Source of the DNA: CAVZVW01 sp963778845
GTDB taxonomy: Bacteria; Actinomycetota; Actinomycetes; Actinomycetales; Kineosporiaceae
NCBI GenBank assembly: GCA_963778845.1
Contig: CAVZVW010000001.1
Span: 558,001-622,000 of the forward strand
Reading direction: 5' to 3'
DNA length: 64,000 nt
In this document: positions 32,233 through 41,310 of the stretch, piece after piece
How the letters are laid out: each line of letters opens with the position of its first letter
Position numbering within the stretch: position 1 is the stretch's first letter
Notes under the pieces: generated by a model
Seen by the model: the letters and a program-made list of their open reading frames with translations, nothing else
The model's database searches: none
Told to the model about the DNA's origin: nothing
Made by a program: the position numbers and the translations under genes

Positions 32233-33470
32233 GTGAGCGGCTCCTCCGGTTCGACGGCGAGCGTGGACGGCGCGCAGCCACCGCGCCTGGAGGTGTGCGG
32301 GACGCTGCCCCCGACCGACGTGGCGGCGGTGGCGCTGCTCACCGAGGCCGCCACCGAGGCCGACGGTGTCCGTCCGTTGAGCGAGCACGTGACCCTCCAC
32401 CTGCGCTACGGCGGCGAGGGCCCCGACCTCAACCTGCTGCTGTTCGCTCGGGCCGAGGACGCCCGTGGGATGGGAGCGGTCAGCGGCGACGAGCAGCTCG
32501 TCGGGTACGCGCACCTCGACCCGACCGACCTGGTGGCGGGGGCTGCCGCCGAGGTGGTCGTGCACCCGCAGCACCGCCATCGCGGGTACGGACGCATGCT
32601 CGTCGAGGCGGCCGCCGAGCACACCCGGGACGGCCGGCTGCGTCTGTGGGCCCACGGCGACCATCCCGCCGCCCGCGCGCTCGCGGCCTCCCTGGGCTAC
32701 CAGGAGGTGCGCCAGCTCTGGCAGCTGCGACGCTCGCTGTGGTCCCCTTTGCCGCCGGTCGAACTACCGGACGGCGTCACGCTGCGCGCGTTCAGGCCAG
32801 GGGAGGACGACGCGGGGTGGCTCGCGCTCAACGCCCGGGCCTTCGCCGGCCACCCAGAGCAGGGCGCCTGGGCCGACGCCGACTTGCAGGCCCGCATGCG
32901 TGAGGCGTGGTTCGACGCGGCGGGGTTCATCGTCGCCGAGGACCATCACGAGGCGAGCGAGGCCGACGGGCGCGCACCGCTCGTGGCCTTCCACTGGACC
33001 AAGGTCCACGGCGGGACCGGTGACGCGCACGCGCACCACGATCCTTCCGCGCACGACCACGACCACGACGCCGCCGCGGAGACCGCCGGACATCACGACG
33101 TCGCCGCCGACGTCGCAGGCCGGCATCACGACCCACCTGCCGACGACGCCGGCCACGAGCGCGGCCACGGCCATGGCAGGCCGGCCATGGGCAGGAGGCC
33201 GGCCATGGCCACGAGCCGATCGGCGAGGTCTACGTCGTCGGCGTCGACCCGCGCCACCAGGGTCGCGGCCTCGGCCGCGCCGTGACGCTCGCCGGCCTGC
33301 GTTGGCTGCGCTCCCAGGGGTTGGCCCAGGCGATGCTCTACGTCGAGGCGGACAACGCAGCGGCGCTGGCGACGTACCGCGGGCTCGGTTTCAGCCACTG
33401 GGACACCGACGTGATGTTCCGTCGCCGGGCCCGACCGCCCGACCTGATGGGCAGCGACCTGACCCCGTGA
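32233..33470 (+). pseudogene. mshD: Mycothiol synthase MshD, one frameshift and a His-rich insert
   Basis: MshD acetylates the Cys of the penultimate intermediate, completing mycothiol. It has two GNAT domains. The first (residues 15-170) shows VVVHPQHRHRGYGRMLVEAA; the second begins VTLRAFRPGEDDAGWLALNARAF. After VAFHWTKVHG a His/Asp-rich insert of about 60 residues (HDHDHDAAAETAGHHD-like) leads into a GGCCGGCCATGG-rich repeat near 33165-33215, where the frame breaks. The next frame then gives GEVYVVGVDPRHQGRGLGRAVTLAGLRWL and runs to the stop at 33470. Length is three times 412 plus two. The break lies in repeats, so a sequencing error is likely, but real slippage is possible. Confidence 0.88.
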
Positions 33471-33545
33471 CCGACCCCTCGCCGGGCCCCTGACCTGCAG
33501 GGTCGGTTGCCGGCCGACGCCGTCGGTGTATTCGCGGACCAGGTC

Positions 33546-35792
33546 ATGAGTGAGACGATGGCCGGTATGACGAGCCCTGCGACGTCCACGCCCGTCCACG
33601 CGGCACCGGCTCGCTCGCGTCGTCCGGCTGCCCTCCCCGAGGCCCCTCGGCTGGCCCGGCCGGCCGCCGTCCCCCTCGTCGTGGAGGAACCCGCGTCACG
33701 TGACCGCTTCCTCGACAGGGAGCTGTCGTGGCTGGCGTTCAACGAGCGGGTGCTCGAGCTCGCCCGCGACGAGAGCCTGCCCCTGCTCGAGCGGGCCCGG
33801 TTCCTCGCCATCTTCGCCAGCAACCTCGACGAGTTCTTCATGGTGCGGGTGGCCGGGCTCAAACGGCGCATCGCCACCGGCCTGGCGGTCACGGCCGCCA
33901 GTGGCCTGGAGCCGCGCCAGGTGCTCGAAGCCATCAGCATCCGCACCCACGAGCTGCAGGAGCTGCACTGCCTGGTCTACCGGGACTCGGTCGGCCCGGC
34001 ACTGGAGGAGCACGGGATCCGGCTGGTCAGCTGGGCCCAGCTCTCCCCCGACGAGCAGGATCGGCTGCACGCGTTCTTCCGCGCGCAGGTCTTCCCCGTT
34101 CTCACCCCGCTCGCCGTGGATCCCGCACACCCGTTCCCCTACATCTCGGGGCTCTCGCTGAACCTCGCGGTGATCCTGCGCAACCCGGTCACCGACAAGG
34201 AGCACTTCGCGCGCGTCAAGGTGCCGCCGCTGCTGCCTCGCTTCATCGCGGTGGACGGCGACCCGGACCCCGTTACCGACGCCGGCGGGCCACGCCACCG
34301 GTTTGCCCCCCTGGAGGAGGTGATCGCCGTCCACCTGGACCAGCTGTTCCCGGGCATGGAGGTGCTGCAGCACCACACCTTCCGGGTCACCCGCAACGAG
34401 GACCTCGAGGTCGAGGAGGACGACGCCGAGAACCTGTTGCAGGCGCTGGAGAAGGAGCTGCTGCGGCGCCGGTTCGGCCCGCCCGTGCGGCTGGAGGTCG
34501 CCAGCGACATCGACGCGCACGTGCGCGACATGCTCGTGCGCGAGCTCGGTGTCAGCGAGATGGAGGTGTACGAGCTGCCCGCCCCGCTCGACCTGCGTGG
34601 GCTCAACGTGATCGCCGACCTGGACCGGCCGGACCTGCACTACCCGAAGTTCGTCCCGAAGACGCACCGCCATCTCAACGAGGTCGAGACGGCCAAGCCC
34701 AGCGACGTCTTCGCGGCCATCCGGGCCCGCGACATCCTGCTGCACCACCCCTACGACTCGTTCTCCACCAGCGTCCAGGCCTTCCTCGAGCAGGCCGCGG
34801 CGGACCCGCGGGTGCTCGCCATGAAGCAGACCCTGTACCGGACGAGCGGTGACTCCCCCATCGTCGACGCACTGATCGACGCCGCCGAGGCCGGCAAGCA
34901 GGTGCTGGCCCTGGTGGAGATCAAGGCGCGCTTCGACGAGCAGGCGAACATCAGCTGGGCGCGCAAGCTGGAGCAGGCGGGCGTGCACGTCGTCTACGGC
35001 ATCGTCGGGCTGAAGACGCACGCGAAGCTGAGCCTCGTCGTCAGGCAGGAGTCCGACGGGCTGCGCCGCTACTGCCACGTCGGCACCGGCAACTACAACC
35101 CCAAGACCGCACGCCTGTACGAGGACCTCGGCGTGCTCACCAGCGACCCCCAGGTGGGTGAGGACCTCACGCGCCTGTTCAACCAGCTCTCCGGGTACGC
35201 ACCGAAGACGGCCTACCGCAGGCTGCTCGTCGCCCCCCGCTCGCTGCGCAGCGGGCTCGTCGACAGGGTCGAGAGGGAGATCGCCAACCACGCCGAGGGC
35301 AAGCCCGCGGGCATCCGCTTCAAGGTGAACTCCATCGTGGACGAGGTGCTCATCGACGCCCTCTACCGCGCCTCCCAGGCCGGGGTGGACGTCGATGTCG
35401 TCGTGCGCGGCATCTGCGCGATCCGCCCCGGGGTTCCCGGGCTGAGCGAGAACGTCCGGGTCCGCAGCATCCTGGGTCGCTTCTTGGAGCACTCGCGCAT
35501 CTACTGGTTCGCCGGCGGCGGTGACCCCGCCCTCTACATCGGCAGCGCCGACATGATGCACCGCAACCTGGACCGGCGAGTGGAGGCCCTCGTACGGCTG
35601 CGCGACCCGCTGCACATCGCCGAGCTGGAGGAGCTGCTCCACCGGTCGATGGACCCCGGGACGGCGTCCTGGCACCTCGAGGCGGACGGGGCGTGGGTAC
35701 GTCACGCGGTCGGCGAGGACGGCGAGCCCCTGCTGGACCTGCAGAGCCACCTCATCTCGAGCCGGCCCGGCCGCGGACCGCGCCGCCGGTGA
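33546..35792 (+). CDS. ppk: Polyphosphate kinase 1
   Basis: A 748-residue Ppk1 that builds polyphosphate from ATP reversibly. Domains in order: N (FLDRELSWLAFNERVLELA), H (NLDEFFMVRVAGLKRRI), then two catalytic C domains. The autophosphorylated His is in YCHVGTGNYNPKTA near residue 510, and the second catalytic His in SADMMHRNLDRRVEAL near 672. KFVPKTHRHLNE is also standard. ATG 33546 is preferred; an upstream ATG at 33507 adds 13 unconserved residues. It overlaps the next gene (GTGA), linking polyphosphate synthesis to a Nudix-phosphatase. Confidence 0.96.
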   Translation: MSETMAGMTSPATSTPVHAAPARSRRPAALPEAPRLARPAAVPLVVEEPASRDRFLDRELSWLAFNERVLELARDESLPLLERARFLAIFASNLDEFFMVRVAGLKRRIATGLAVTAASGLEPRQVLEAISIRTHELQELHCLVYRDSVGPALEEHGIRLVSWAQLSPDEQDRLHAFFRAQVFPVLTPLAVDPAHPFPYISGLSLNLAVILRNPVTDKEHFARVKVPPLLPRFIAVDGDPDPVTDAGGPRHRFAPLEEVIAVHLDQLFPGMEVLQHHTFRVTRNEDLEVEEDDAENLLQALEKELLRRRFGPPVRLEVASDIDAHVRDMLVRELGVSEMEVYELPAPLDLRGLNVIADLDRPDLHYPKFVPKTHRHLNEVETAKPSDVFAAIRARDILLHHPYDSFSTSVQAFLEQAAADPRVLAMKQTLYRTSGDSPIVDALIDAAEAGKQVLALVEIKARFDEQANISWARKLEQAGVHVVYGIVGLKTHAKLSLVVRQESDGLRRYCHVGTGNYNPKTARLYEDLGVLTSDPQVGEDLTRLFNQLSGYAPKTAYRRLLVAPRSLRSGLVDRVEREIANHAEGKPAGIRFKVNSIVDEVLIDALYRASQAGVDVDVVVRGICAIRPGVPGLSENVRVRSILGRFLEHSRIYWFAGGGDPALYIGSADMMHRNLDRRVEALVRLRDPLHIAELEELLHRSMDPGTASWHLEADGAWVRHAVGEDGEPLLDLQSHLISSRPGRGPRRR

Positions 35793-36913
35793 GCCTCGAA
35801 GCACCGGGGGCGGGCACCGCACGGGCGCACGGCGGCGCGGTCGCTGCTGCCGACGCGGTCCTGGACGCCACCGCGGATGCGGTCGAGACCCTTGGGGCCC
35901 TTGGGGGCACCGACGACGGGGCCGACGACGAGGCTCAGCGCCTGGTGCGCGCCGCCGGCGTCGTGTGCTGGCGACCGAGCACGGCCCGGGGCGCGCGGCC
36001 GGACGGCACGGCGGGCATCGAGGTGCTGATCGTGCATTCTGCGCGCGCCGGGGCCTGGGGCTGGCCCAAGGGCAAGATCGAGGGCGGCGAGACGCTGCCC
36101 GAGTGCGCGGTGCGCGAGGTGGCCGAGGAGACCGGGTATGACGTCGTGCTCGGGCGGCCGTTGCCGCCTGTGCAGTACGTGCTGCCCGACGGGCGGGACA
36201 AGCGCGTGGACTACTGGGCGGCCCGCGTCACCGGTGACCCGGTGAACAGCCCGAAGGGGTCCGCCGCACCGGCGGAGATCGACGCGGCCGCGTGGGTGAG
36301 CTGCGAGGAGGCCGGCCGCCGGCTTCGGTACCCGAGCGACCTCGCCCCGATGGACGCCGCGCTGGCCTTCGCCGCTGTGCGCGAGCTGGACACCCACCCC
36401 CTGCTGGTGCTGCGCCACGGGCGGGCCCGGCCGAGGGACGGCTGGAGCAGGGCCGACGCCGAACGCCCCCTCGTCGCCTCCGGCACGAGACAGGCGACCC
36501 AGCTCGCGGCGTTGCTGGCCTGCTGGCGTCCCGTGCGCCTGCTGTGCTCCCCGTGGCGCAGGTGCCTGCAGACGCTGGCCCCCTACGTTGCAGCGACGGG
36601 CGGGCGCGTGCGCACGAAGGACGGGCTGAGCGAGGCCGGACACCGCCGCCACCCCGAGAAGGCCGCCCGCCATGTCGCCGACCTTCTCGGCCACACCGAC
36701 GCGGCGCTGCTGTGCACGCACCGACCCGTCCTGCCCGCCGTGCTGCACGCCCTGCACGCAGCCGCCGACCCGGCGTGTGCGGGCGCGATCCCGCGTGCCG
36801 ACCCGTACCTGGCGGCCGGGGAGGTCCTTGTCGCCCACACGGTGGGCCATGGCGGGCGCTCGCGCCACGGGGGCGCGCGGATCGTGGCGGTCGAGCGGCA
36901 CCTGCCAGCCTGA
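35789..36913 (+). CDS. Nudix hydrolase fused to histidine phosphatase (MutT1-like)
   Basis: A 374-residue two-domain protein. Residues 50-195 are a Nudix domain with a complete box, GKIEGGETLPECAVREVAEETGY. Residues 205-374 are a histidine phosphatase domain with the RHG motif LLVLRHGRARP and second His in LLCTHRPVLP. This is the architecture of mycobacterial MutT1, which hydrolyses 8-oxo-dGTP and diadenosine polyphosphates. The N-terminal 45 residues are Ala-rich and disordered. GTG 35789 overlaps the ppk stop. Its coupling to ppk suggests a role in polyphosphate or nucleotide turnover (inference). Confidence 0.9.
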   Translation: MSLEAPGAGTARAHGGAVAAADAVLDATADAVETLGALGGTDDGADDEAQRLVRAAGVVCWRPSTARGARPDGTAGIEVLIVHSARAGAWGWPKGKIEGGETLPECAVREVAEETGYDVVLGRPLPPVQYVLPDGRDKRVDYWAARVTGDPVNSPKGSAAPAEIDAAAWVSCEEAGRRLRYPSDLAPMDAALAFAAVRELDTHPLLVLRHGRARPRDGWSRADAERPLVASGTRQATQLAALLACWRPVRLLCSPWRRCLQTLAPYVAATGGRVRTKDGLSEAGHRRHPEKAARHVADLLGHTDAALLCTHRPVLPAVLHALHAAADPACAGAIPRADPYLAAGEVLVAHTVGHGGRSRHGGARIVAVERHLPA

Positions 36914-36934
36914 CCGTCGTACGCCATCCGTCGT

Positions 36935-37026
36935 TCACCTCGCCGTCACCGCAGCGACGACCATCCGTCCACGCCAGGTCGCACGGCGTTCAGCCTGCGT
37001 TCACCCACGGCGATCCGTCGCTTCAC
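36935..37026 (+). promoter_or_regulatory. PHO boxes upstream of pstS
   Basis: Two pairs of 7-base repeats, each pair with an 11-bp period: GTTCACC at 36935 with CGTCACC at 36946, and GTTCAGC at 36988 with GTTCACC at 36999. A further CTTCACC half-site lies near 37020. This matches the PhoP/RegX3-type PHO box and predicts induction of pstSCAB under phosphate limitation by the SenX3-RegX3 pair encoded at 11.2-13.0 kb. Confidence 0.75.
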
Positions 37027-37133
37027 CTGCGCTGCCTAGCGTCGTCTCATGCGTCGACCTCGACGCTTCCGCGCAGGTCGTCCCGTACTGGGCGGACCCT
37101 CACGTCTTCGTGAACCCACTGAAAGGGACTGCA

Positions 37134-38271
37134 GTGACGCTCACTCGGCACGCTCGCCTGGCCGGTCTTGCCCTCGTCGGCGCGCTCTCACTCAGCGCCT
37201 GCGGATCGGACAACAACACCGGCTCCACCCCGTCCGCGAGCGGCTCCTCCCCCTCGGGCTCGTCCAGCGCGTCGGCCTCCTCCTCCATCGCCTGCGCGAC
37301 AGGCACGCTGAACTCCTCGGGCTCCACCGCCCAGGCCAACGCGATGTCGCAGTGGATCAAGGACTACCAGACGGCTTGCGCGGGATCGACGATCAACTAC
37401 GCCGGTGGCGGCTCGGGCCAGGGCGTGACGGACTTCCTCAACGGCCAGACCGCGTTCGCCGGGTCCGACTCCGCGCTGAACCCGACCAAGGGCGAGCCGG
37501 CGAAGGCCGACGCGCGCTGCAAGACGGGTAAGGCGGTCAACCTGCCCGATGGTCGCCGGACCCATCGCGGTGATCTTCAACGTGGACGGCGTGTCGGGCC
37601 TCACGCTGACCCCCTCCGTGATCGCGAAGATCTTCAGCGGCAAGGTCACGACCTGGAACGACCCCGCGATCGCGGCTCTCAACGCCGGCGTCACTCTGCC
37701 GGCGACGAAGATCACCACCATCCACCGGTCGGACTCGTCCGGCACCACCGACAACTTCACGAAGTACCTCACCGCCGCGGCCGGGCCCGACTGGACGTAC
37801 GACCACGACAAGGTGTGGAAGGCTCCGGGCGGTCAGGGTGCCAAGGGCTCGGACGGCGTGTCCGCGGCCGTCAAGCAGAGCCCCGGCACGATCGGCTACG
37901 CCGAGTACTCCTACGCCAAGGCGAACTCCATCGCCTACGCCAAGGTCGACAACGGCGGTGGCGCCGTCGAGCTGACCCCCGACGCGGTCGGCAAGGCCGT
38001 GGCTGCGGCAGAGGTGACGGGTACCGGTGACGACCTGACGCTGAAGCTGGACTATGCGACGAAGGCGGCCGGTGCCTACCCGATCCTGCTCGTCACCTAC
38101 GAGATCACCTGCATGCAGGGCCTCCCGGCCGACCAGGCGGGCCTGACCAAGAGCTTCCTGACCTACACCGCCAGCACCGAGGGCCAGGCCAAGCTCACCG
38201 AGCTCGGTTATGCACCGCTGCCTGCCGAGATCCAGCAGAAGGTGGCTGCCGTCGTCGCCAAGATCGCCTGA
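37134..38271 (+). pseudogene. pstS: Phosphate-binding lipoprotein PstS, one frameshift
   Basis: Periplasmic-type phosphate receptor of the Pst transporter. Signal peptide and lipobox LSLSAC (Cys near residue 24), a Ser-rich linker, then LNSSGSTAQANAMSQWIKDYQ and NYAGGGSGQGVTDFLNGQTAFAGSDSAL, all conserved phosphate-site sequence. An extra base near 37545-37549 (GATGG where ATGG is expected) shifts the frame; the rest (VAGPIAVIFNVDGVSGLTLTPSVIAKIF, HRSDSSGTTDNFTKYL) continues normally to 38271. Length is three times 379 plus one. Loss of PstS with the rest of the operon intact is unlikely, so a sequencing error is probable. GTG start 37134. Confidence 0.9.
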
Positions 38272-38302
38272 TCGCGACGGTCCCACCGCGACGGATCCGG
38301 GA

Positions 38303-39336
38303 ATGAGAGCTCCCGTCGACGGCAGCGCCGACGAGATCGAGTCGGCCGGCCCCTCACCGGGGCCGGCCGGCTCGGCCGTCGACGGCTCACCTCGCCCATC
38401 AGCGGCCCGGCGGTCCGCATGGGCGACCGGGTCTTCCTCGGGCTCTCGCGCGGGGCCGGCATCAGCGTCCTGCTCATCATGGGCGCGATCGCCGTGTTCC
38501 TGTTCAGCCGTACGATCCCCGCACTCCAGGCCGACACGGCGAACTTCCTCACCGAGAAGCTGTGGCAGCCCGACAGCGAGCCCTCGGTGTTCGGGATCGC
38601 CGCCCTGGCCTGGGGGACGCTGCTCTCGAGCCTGCTCGCGTTGACCATGGCCGTCCCGGTCGCGATCGGCATCGCGTTGTTCATCGCCCACTACGCGCCC
38701 CGCCGGCTGGCCAACGGCCTGGGCTACCTCGTGGATCTGCTGGCGGCGGTCCCGAGCGTGATCTACGGCCTGTGGGGCCGGGACTTCCTCGTGCCGCACA
38801 TGGTGGGGTTGTCGACGTTCCTCGCCGACCACCTGGGCTGGTTCCCGCTGTTCGCGACGCCGAACGGCTCGACGTTCCGCCAGACGATGCTCAACGTCTC
38901 TGTCGTGCTTGCCGTGATGGTGCTGCCGATCATCTCAGCGGTCAGCCGCGAGGTCTTCCTCCAGGTGCCACGCTCCCACCTGGAGGCCGCGATGGCCCTG
39001 GGCGCCACGCGGTGGGAGACCATGCGGATGGCGGTCCTGCCGTTCGGCCGTTCCGGCGTGATCAGCGCCTCGATGCTCGGGCTGGGGCGTGCGCTCGGCG
39101 AGACCGTGGCGGTCGCCCTCGTGCTGTCCACCAGCTACGACATCAGCTGGCACATCCTGGAGCCGGGGGGCAACACGTTCGCTGCCAACATCGCACTGCA
39201 GTACGGCTTCGCCCAGAAGGTCGGCGTGGACGCCCTGATCGCCTCAGGCCTGGTGCTCTTCGTGATCACGCTGCTGGTCAACCTCACGGCTCGCTGGATC
39301 ATCGCGCGGCGAGCCGCGTTCTCGGGGGCCGACTGA
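38303..39336 (+). pseudogene. pstC: Phosphate ABC transporter permease PstC, frameshift in the N-terminal head
   Basis: Membrane permease with six segments. From ATG 38419 the frame is open and complete (GDRVFLGLSRGAGISVLLIMGAIAVFLFS, PSVIYGLWG, LEAAMALGATRWETMRMAVLP, the EAA-type loop, and GLGRALGETVAVALVLS). The disordered head that PstC proteins usually carry starts at ATG 38303 in another frame (MRAPVDGSADEIESAGPSPG) and would join after one missing C near 38395-38398 (SPISGPAVRMGD). A functional protein could also start at 38419. The stop overlaps the pstA start (TGATG). Confidence 0.85.
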
Positions 39337-40388
39337 TGGCCACCACCACCCGACGTGCGGCGGACGACCCGCTGGGGCTGGTCGCGCGCACGCTGCCCCG
39401 CTGGGCGCCGCCGGCCGCCGCGCTCGCCGCCGCGGCGGTGATGCTCGCCCTGTTCGCGATCGGCCCGATGACCGGGCGCGCCCTGTTCGTCGTCCTCACC
39501 GCCGTGCTCTTCATGGTGGTCCTCACGACCGCGAGCATCGCTGTGGAGGGACGCCGCCACGCCACCGACCGGCTGGCCTCCACGCTGGTGACGGCCTGCT
39601 TCGTGCTCGCGGTGGTGCCCCTGGTCTCGGTGCTGACGCAGGTCGTCCGCAAGGGCATCGGCGTCTTCTCGGTGTCGTTCCTCACCCACTCGATGCGCAA
39701 CGTCGGGCCGCAGGACAGCGGCGGCGGGGTCTACCACGCCATCGTCGGCACCATCGAGCTGGCGTTCATCACCAGCGCCATCTCGATCCCCGTGGCGCTG
39801 CTGGTCGCCGTGTACCTCGTCGAGTACGGGCGGGGGCGCCTGGCGCGGCTGGTGACGTTCACCGTCGACGTGATGACGGGTGTGCCCTCGATCGTCGCCG
39901 GCCTGTTCGTCTACACCGTCTGGATCCTCGGGCTGGGCCTGTCCCGGTCCGGCTTCCCCGCCGCCCTGGCGTTGACGATCCTCATGGTGCCGACGGTCGT
40001 GCGTAGCACCGAGGAGATGCTCCGGCTCGTGCCGAACGACCTGAGAGAGGCGTCACTGGCGCTGGGGGTGCCCAAGTGGCGCACGATCATCGGCATCGTG
40101 CTTCCGACGGCCACGGCCGGGATCGTCACCGGCGTCATGCTCGGCATCGCGCGGGTGATCGGGGAGACCGCCCCCTTGCTCCTGCTCATCGGCGGCACCG
40201 ACTCGATCAACATGGACCCGTTGCACGGGCCGCAGTCCGCGCTGCCGTTGATCATCTTCGATCAGGCGTCTCGCCCCAACCCGGAGGCGATCGCCCGGGC
40301 CTGGGGCGCGGCGTTGACCCTGATCCTCATCGTCATGCTGCTCAACCTCGTGGCGCGCCTCGTCGCCCGGTTCGCTCGAATCCGATGA
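39336..40388 (+). CDS. pstA: Phosphate ABC transporter permease PstA
   Basis: A 350-residue permease, partner of PstC. About eight membrane segments, with two extra N-terminal ones (residues 28-75) before the core six that begin near LASTLVTACFVLAVVPLVSVL. The cytoplasmic EAA loop reads LREASLALGVPKWRTIIGIVLPTATAGIVTGVMLG and IARVIGETAPLLLL is typical. ATG overlaps the pstC stop by one base. Confidence 0.95.
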   Translation: MATTTRRAADDPLGLVARTLPRWAPPAAALAAAAVMLALFAIGPMTGRALFVVLTAVLFMVVLTTASIAVEGRRHATDRLASTLVTACFVLAVVPLVSVLTQVVRKGIGVFSVSFLTHSMRNVGPQDSGGGVYHAIVGTIELAFITSAISIPVALLVAVYLVEYGRGRLARLVTFTVDVMTGVPSIVAGLFVYTVWILGLGLSRSGFPAALALTILMVPTVVRSTEEMLRLVPNDLREASLALGVPKWRTIIGIVLPTATAGIVTGVMLGIARVIGETAPLLLLIGGTDSINMDPLHGPQSALPLIIFDQASRPNPEAIARAWGAALTLILIVMLLNLVARLVARFARIR

Positions 40389-40441
40389 CCTCCATGACCC
40401 GGGCATGACCCGACCGACCATTTCGGAGAAGGACAGCTCAC

Positions 40442-41218
40442 ATGGCCAAGCGCATCGATGTCAGTGATCTCAACGCCTACTACGGCGCGTTCCTCGCCGT
40501 CGAGGGTGTGAGCATGACCATCGAGCCGTGCAGCGTGACGGCCTTGATCGGGCCCTCGGGGTGCGGGAAGTCGACGTTGCTGCGCACCCTCAACCGGATG
40601 CACGAGGTGATCGCGGGTGCCCGGGTGGAGGGCACCGTGAGCCTGGACGGCGAGGACGTGTACGGCAAGGGCGTCGACCCGGTCAACGTGCGCCGCACGA
40701 TCGGCATGGTCTTCCAGCGGCCCAACCCCTTCCCCACCATGTCGATCTTCGACAACGTGGTCGCGGGCATCCGGCTGCAGGGCCGGCGACGCCGTGCCGA
40801 GCTGGCCGAGACGGTCGAGAGGTCGTTGCGCGCGGCCAACCTCTGGGAGGAGGTCAAGGACCGGCTCGACAGGCCCGGCTCGGGGCTGTCAGGCGGGCAG
40901 CAGCAGCGCCTCTGCATCGCCCGGGCGATCGCGATGCAGCCGCGGGTGCTCCTCATGGACGAGCCGTGCTCGGCATTGGACCCGATCTCGACGCTGGCCG
41001 TCGAGGACCTCATCGACGAGCTCAAGCGCGACTTCACGATCGTGATCGTCACTCACAACATGCAGCAGGCTGCCAGGGTCAGCGACCGGACGGCCTTCTT
41101 CAACCTCGCCGCCACGGGCAAGCCGGGCCGGCTCGTCGAGATGGCCGAGACGACGACGATCTTCAGCAACCCGACGCAGAAGGCCACCGAGGACTACATC
41201 AGCGGCCGGTTCGGCTGA
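40442..41218 (+). CDS. pstB: Phosphate ABC transporter ATP-binding protein PstB
   Basis: A 258-residue ATPase: Walker A GPSGCGKSTLLRTLNR, Q-loop MVFQRPNPFPTMS, signature LSGGQQQRLCIARAIA, Walker B VLLMDEPCSALDPIST, H-loop VTHNM. It energises phosphate import by PstSCA. A GGAGAAGGACA ribosome site precedes the ATG. The gene ends one base before the 41.2-kb repeat cluster and is convergent with pit. Confidence 0.97.
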   Translation: MAKRIDVSDLNAYYGAFLAVEGVSMTIEPCSVTALIGPSGCGKSTLLRTLNRMHEVIAGARVEGTVSLDGEDVYGKGVDPVNVRRTIGMVFQRPNPFPTMSIFDNVVAGIRLQGRRRRAELAETVERSLRAANLWEEVKDRLDRPGSGLSGGQQQRLCIARAIAMQPRVLLMDEPCSALDPISTLAVEDLIDELKRDFTIVIVTHNMQQAARVSDRTAFFNLAATGKPGRLVEMAETTTIFSNPTQKATEDYISGRFG

Positions 41219-41310
41219 GCAACAGGCTCTGCACGCCGATTTGCAACAGGCTCTGCACGCGGCTGCGCAACAGGCTCTGCACGCGGATGTGCTCGCCCGC
41301 CTCAGCCGCC
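41219..41310 (-). repeat. Dispersed intergenic repeat, three tandem units between pstB and pit
   Basis: Three units of about 24 bp, each AGGCTCTGCACGC followed by a GAT-like triplet and GCAAC, fill the gap between the convergent pstB and pit genes. They match the B-type copy at 4401-4440 read on the other strand, so they belong to the same family as the repeats at 4.3 and 54.7 kb. Confidence 0.7.

Noticed and set aside
33696..35822. Minus-strand frame of over 700 codons opposite ppk
   Set aside because: Composition and lack of motifs mark it as the antisense image of ppk.
41219..41310. Three repeat units between pstB and pit as a plain bidirectional terminator
   Set aside because: No GC-rich hairpin followed by T-run could be drawn from the units; they are better grouped with the dispersed family, although a role at 3' ends remains possible.
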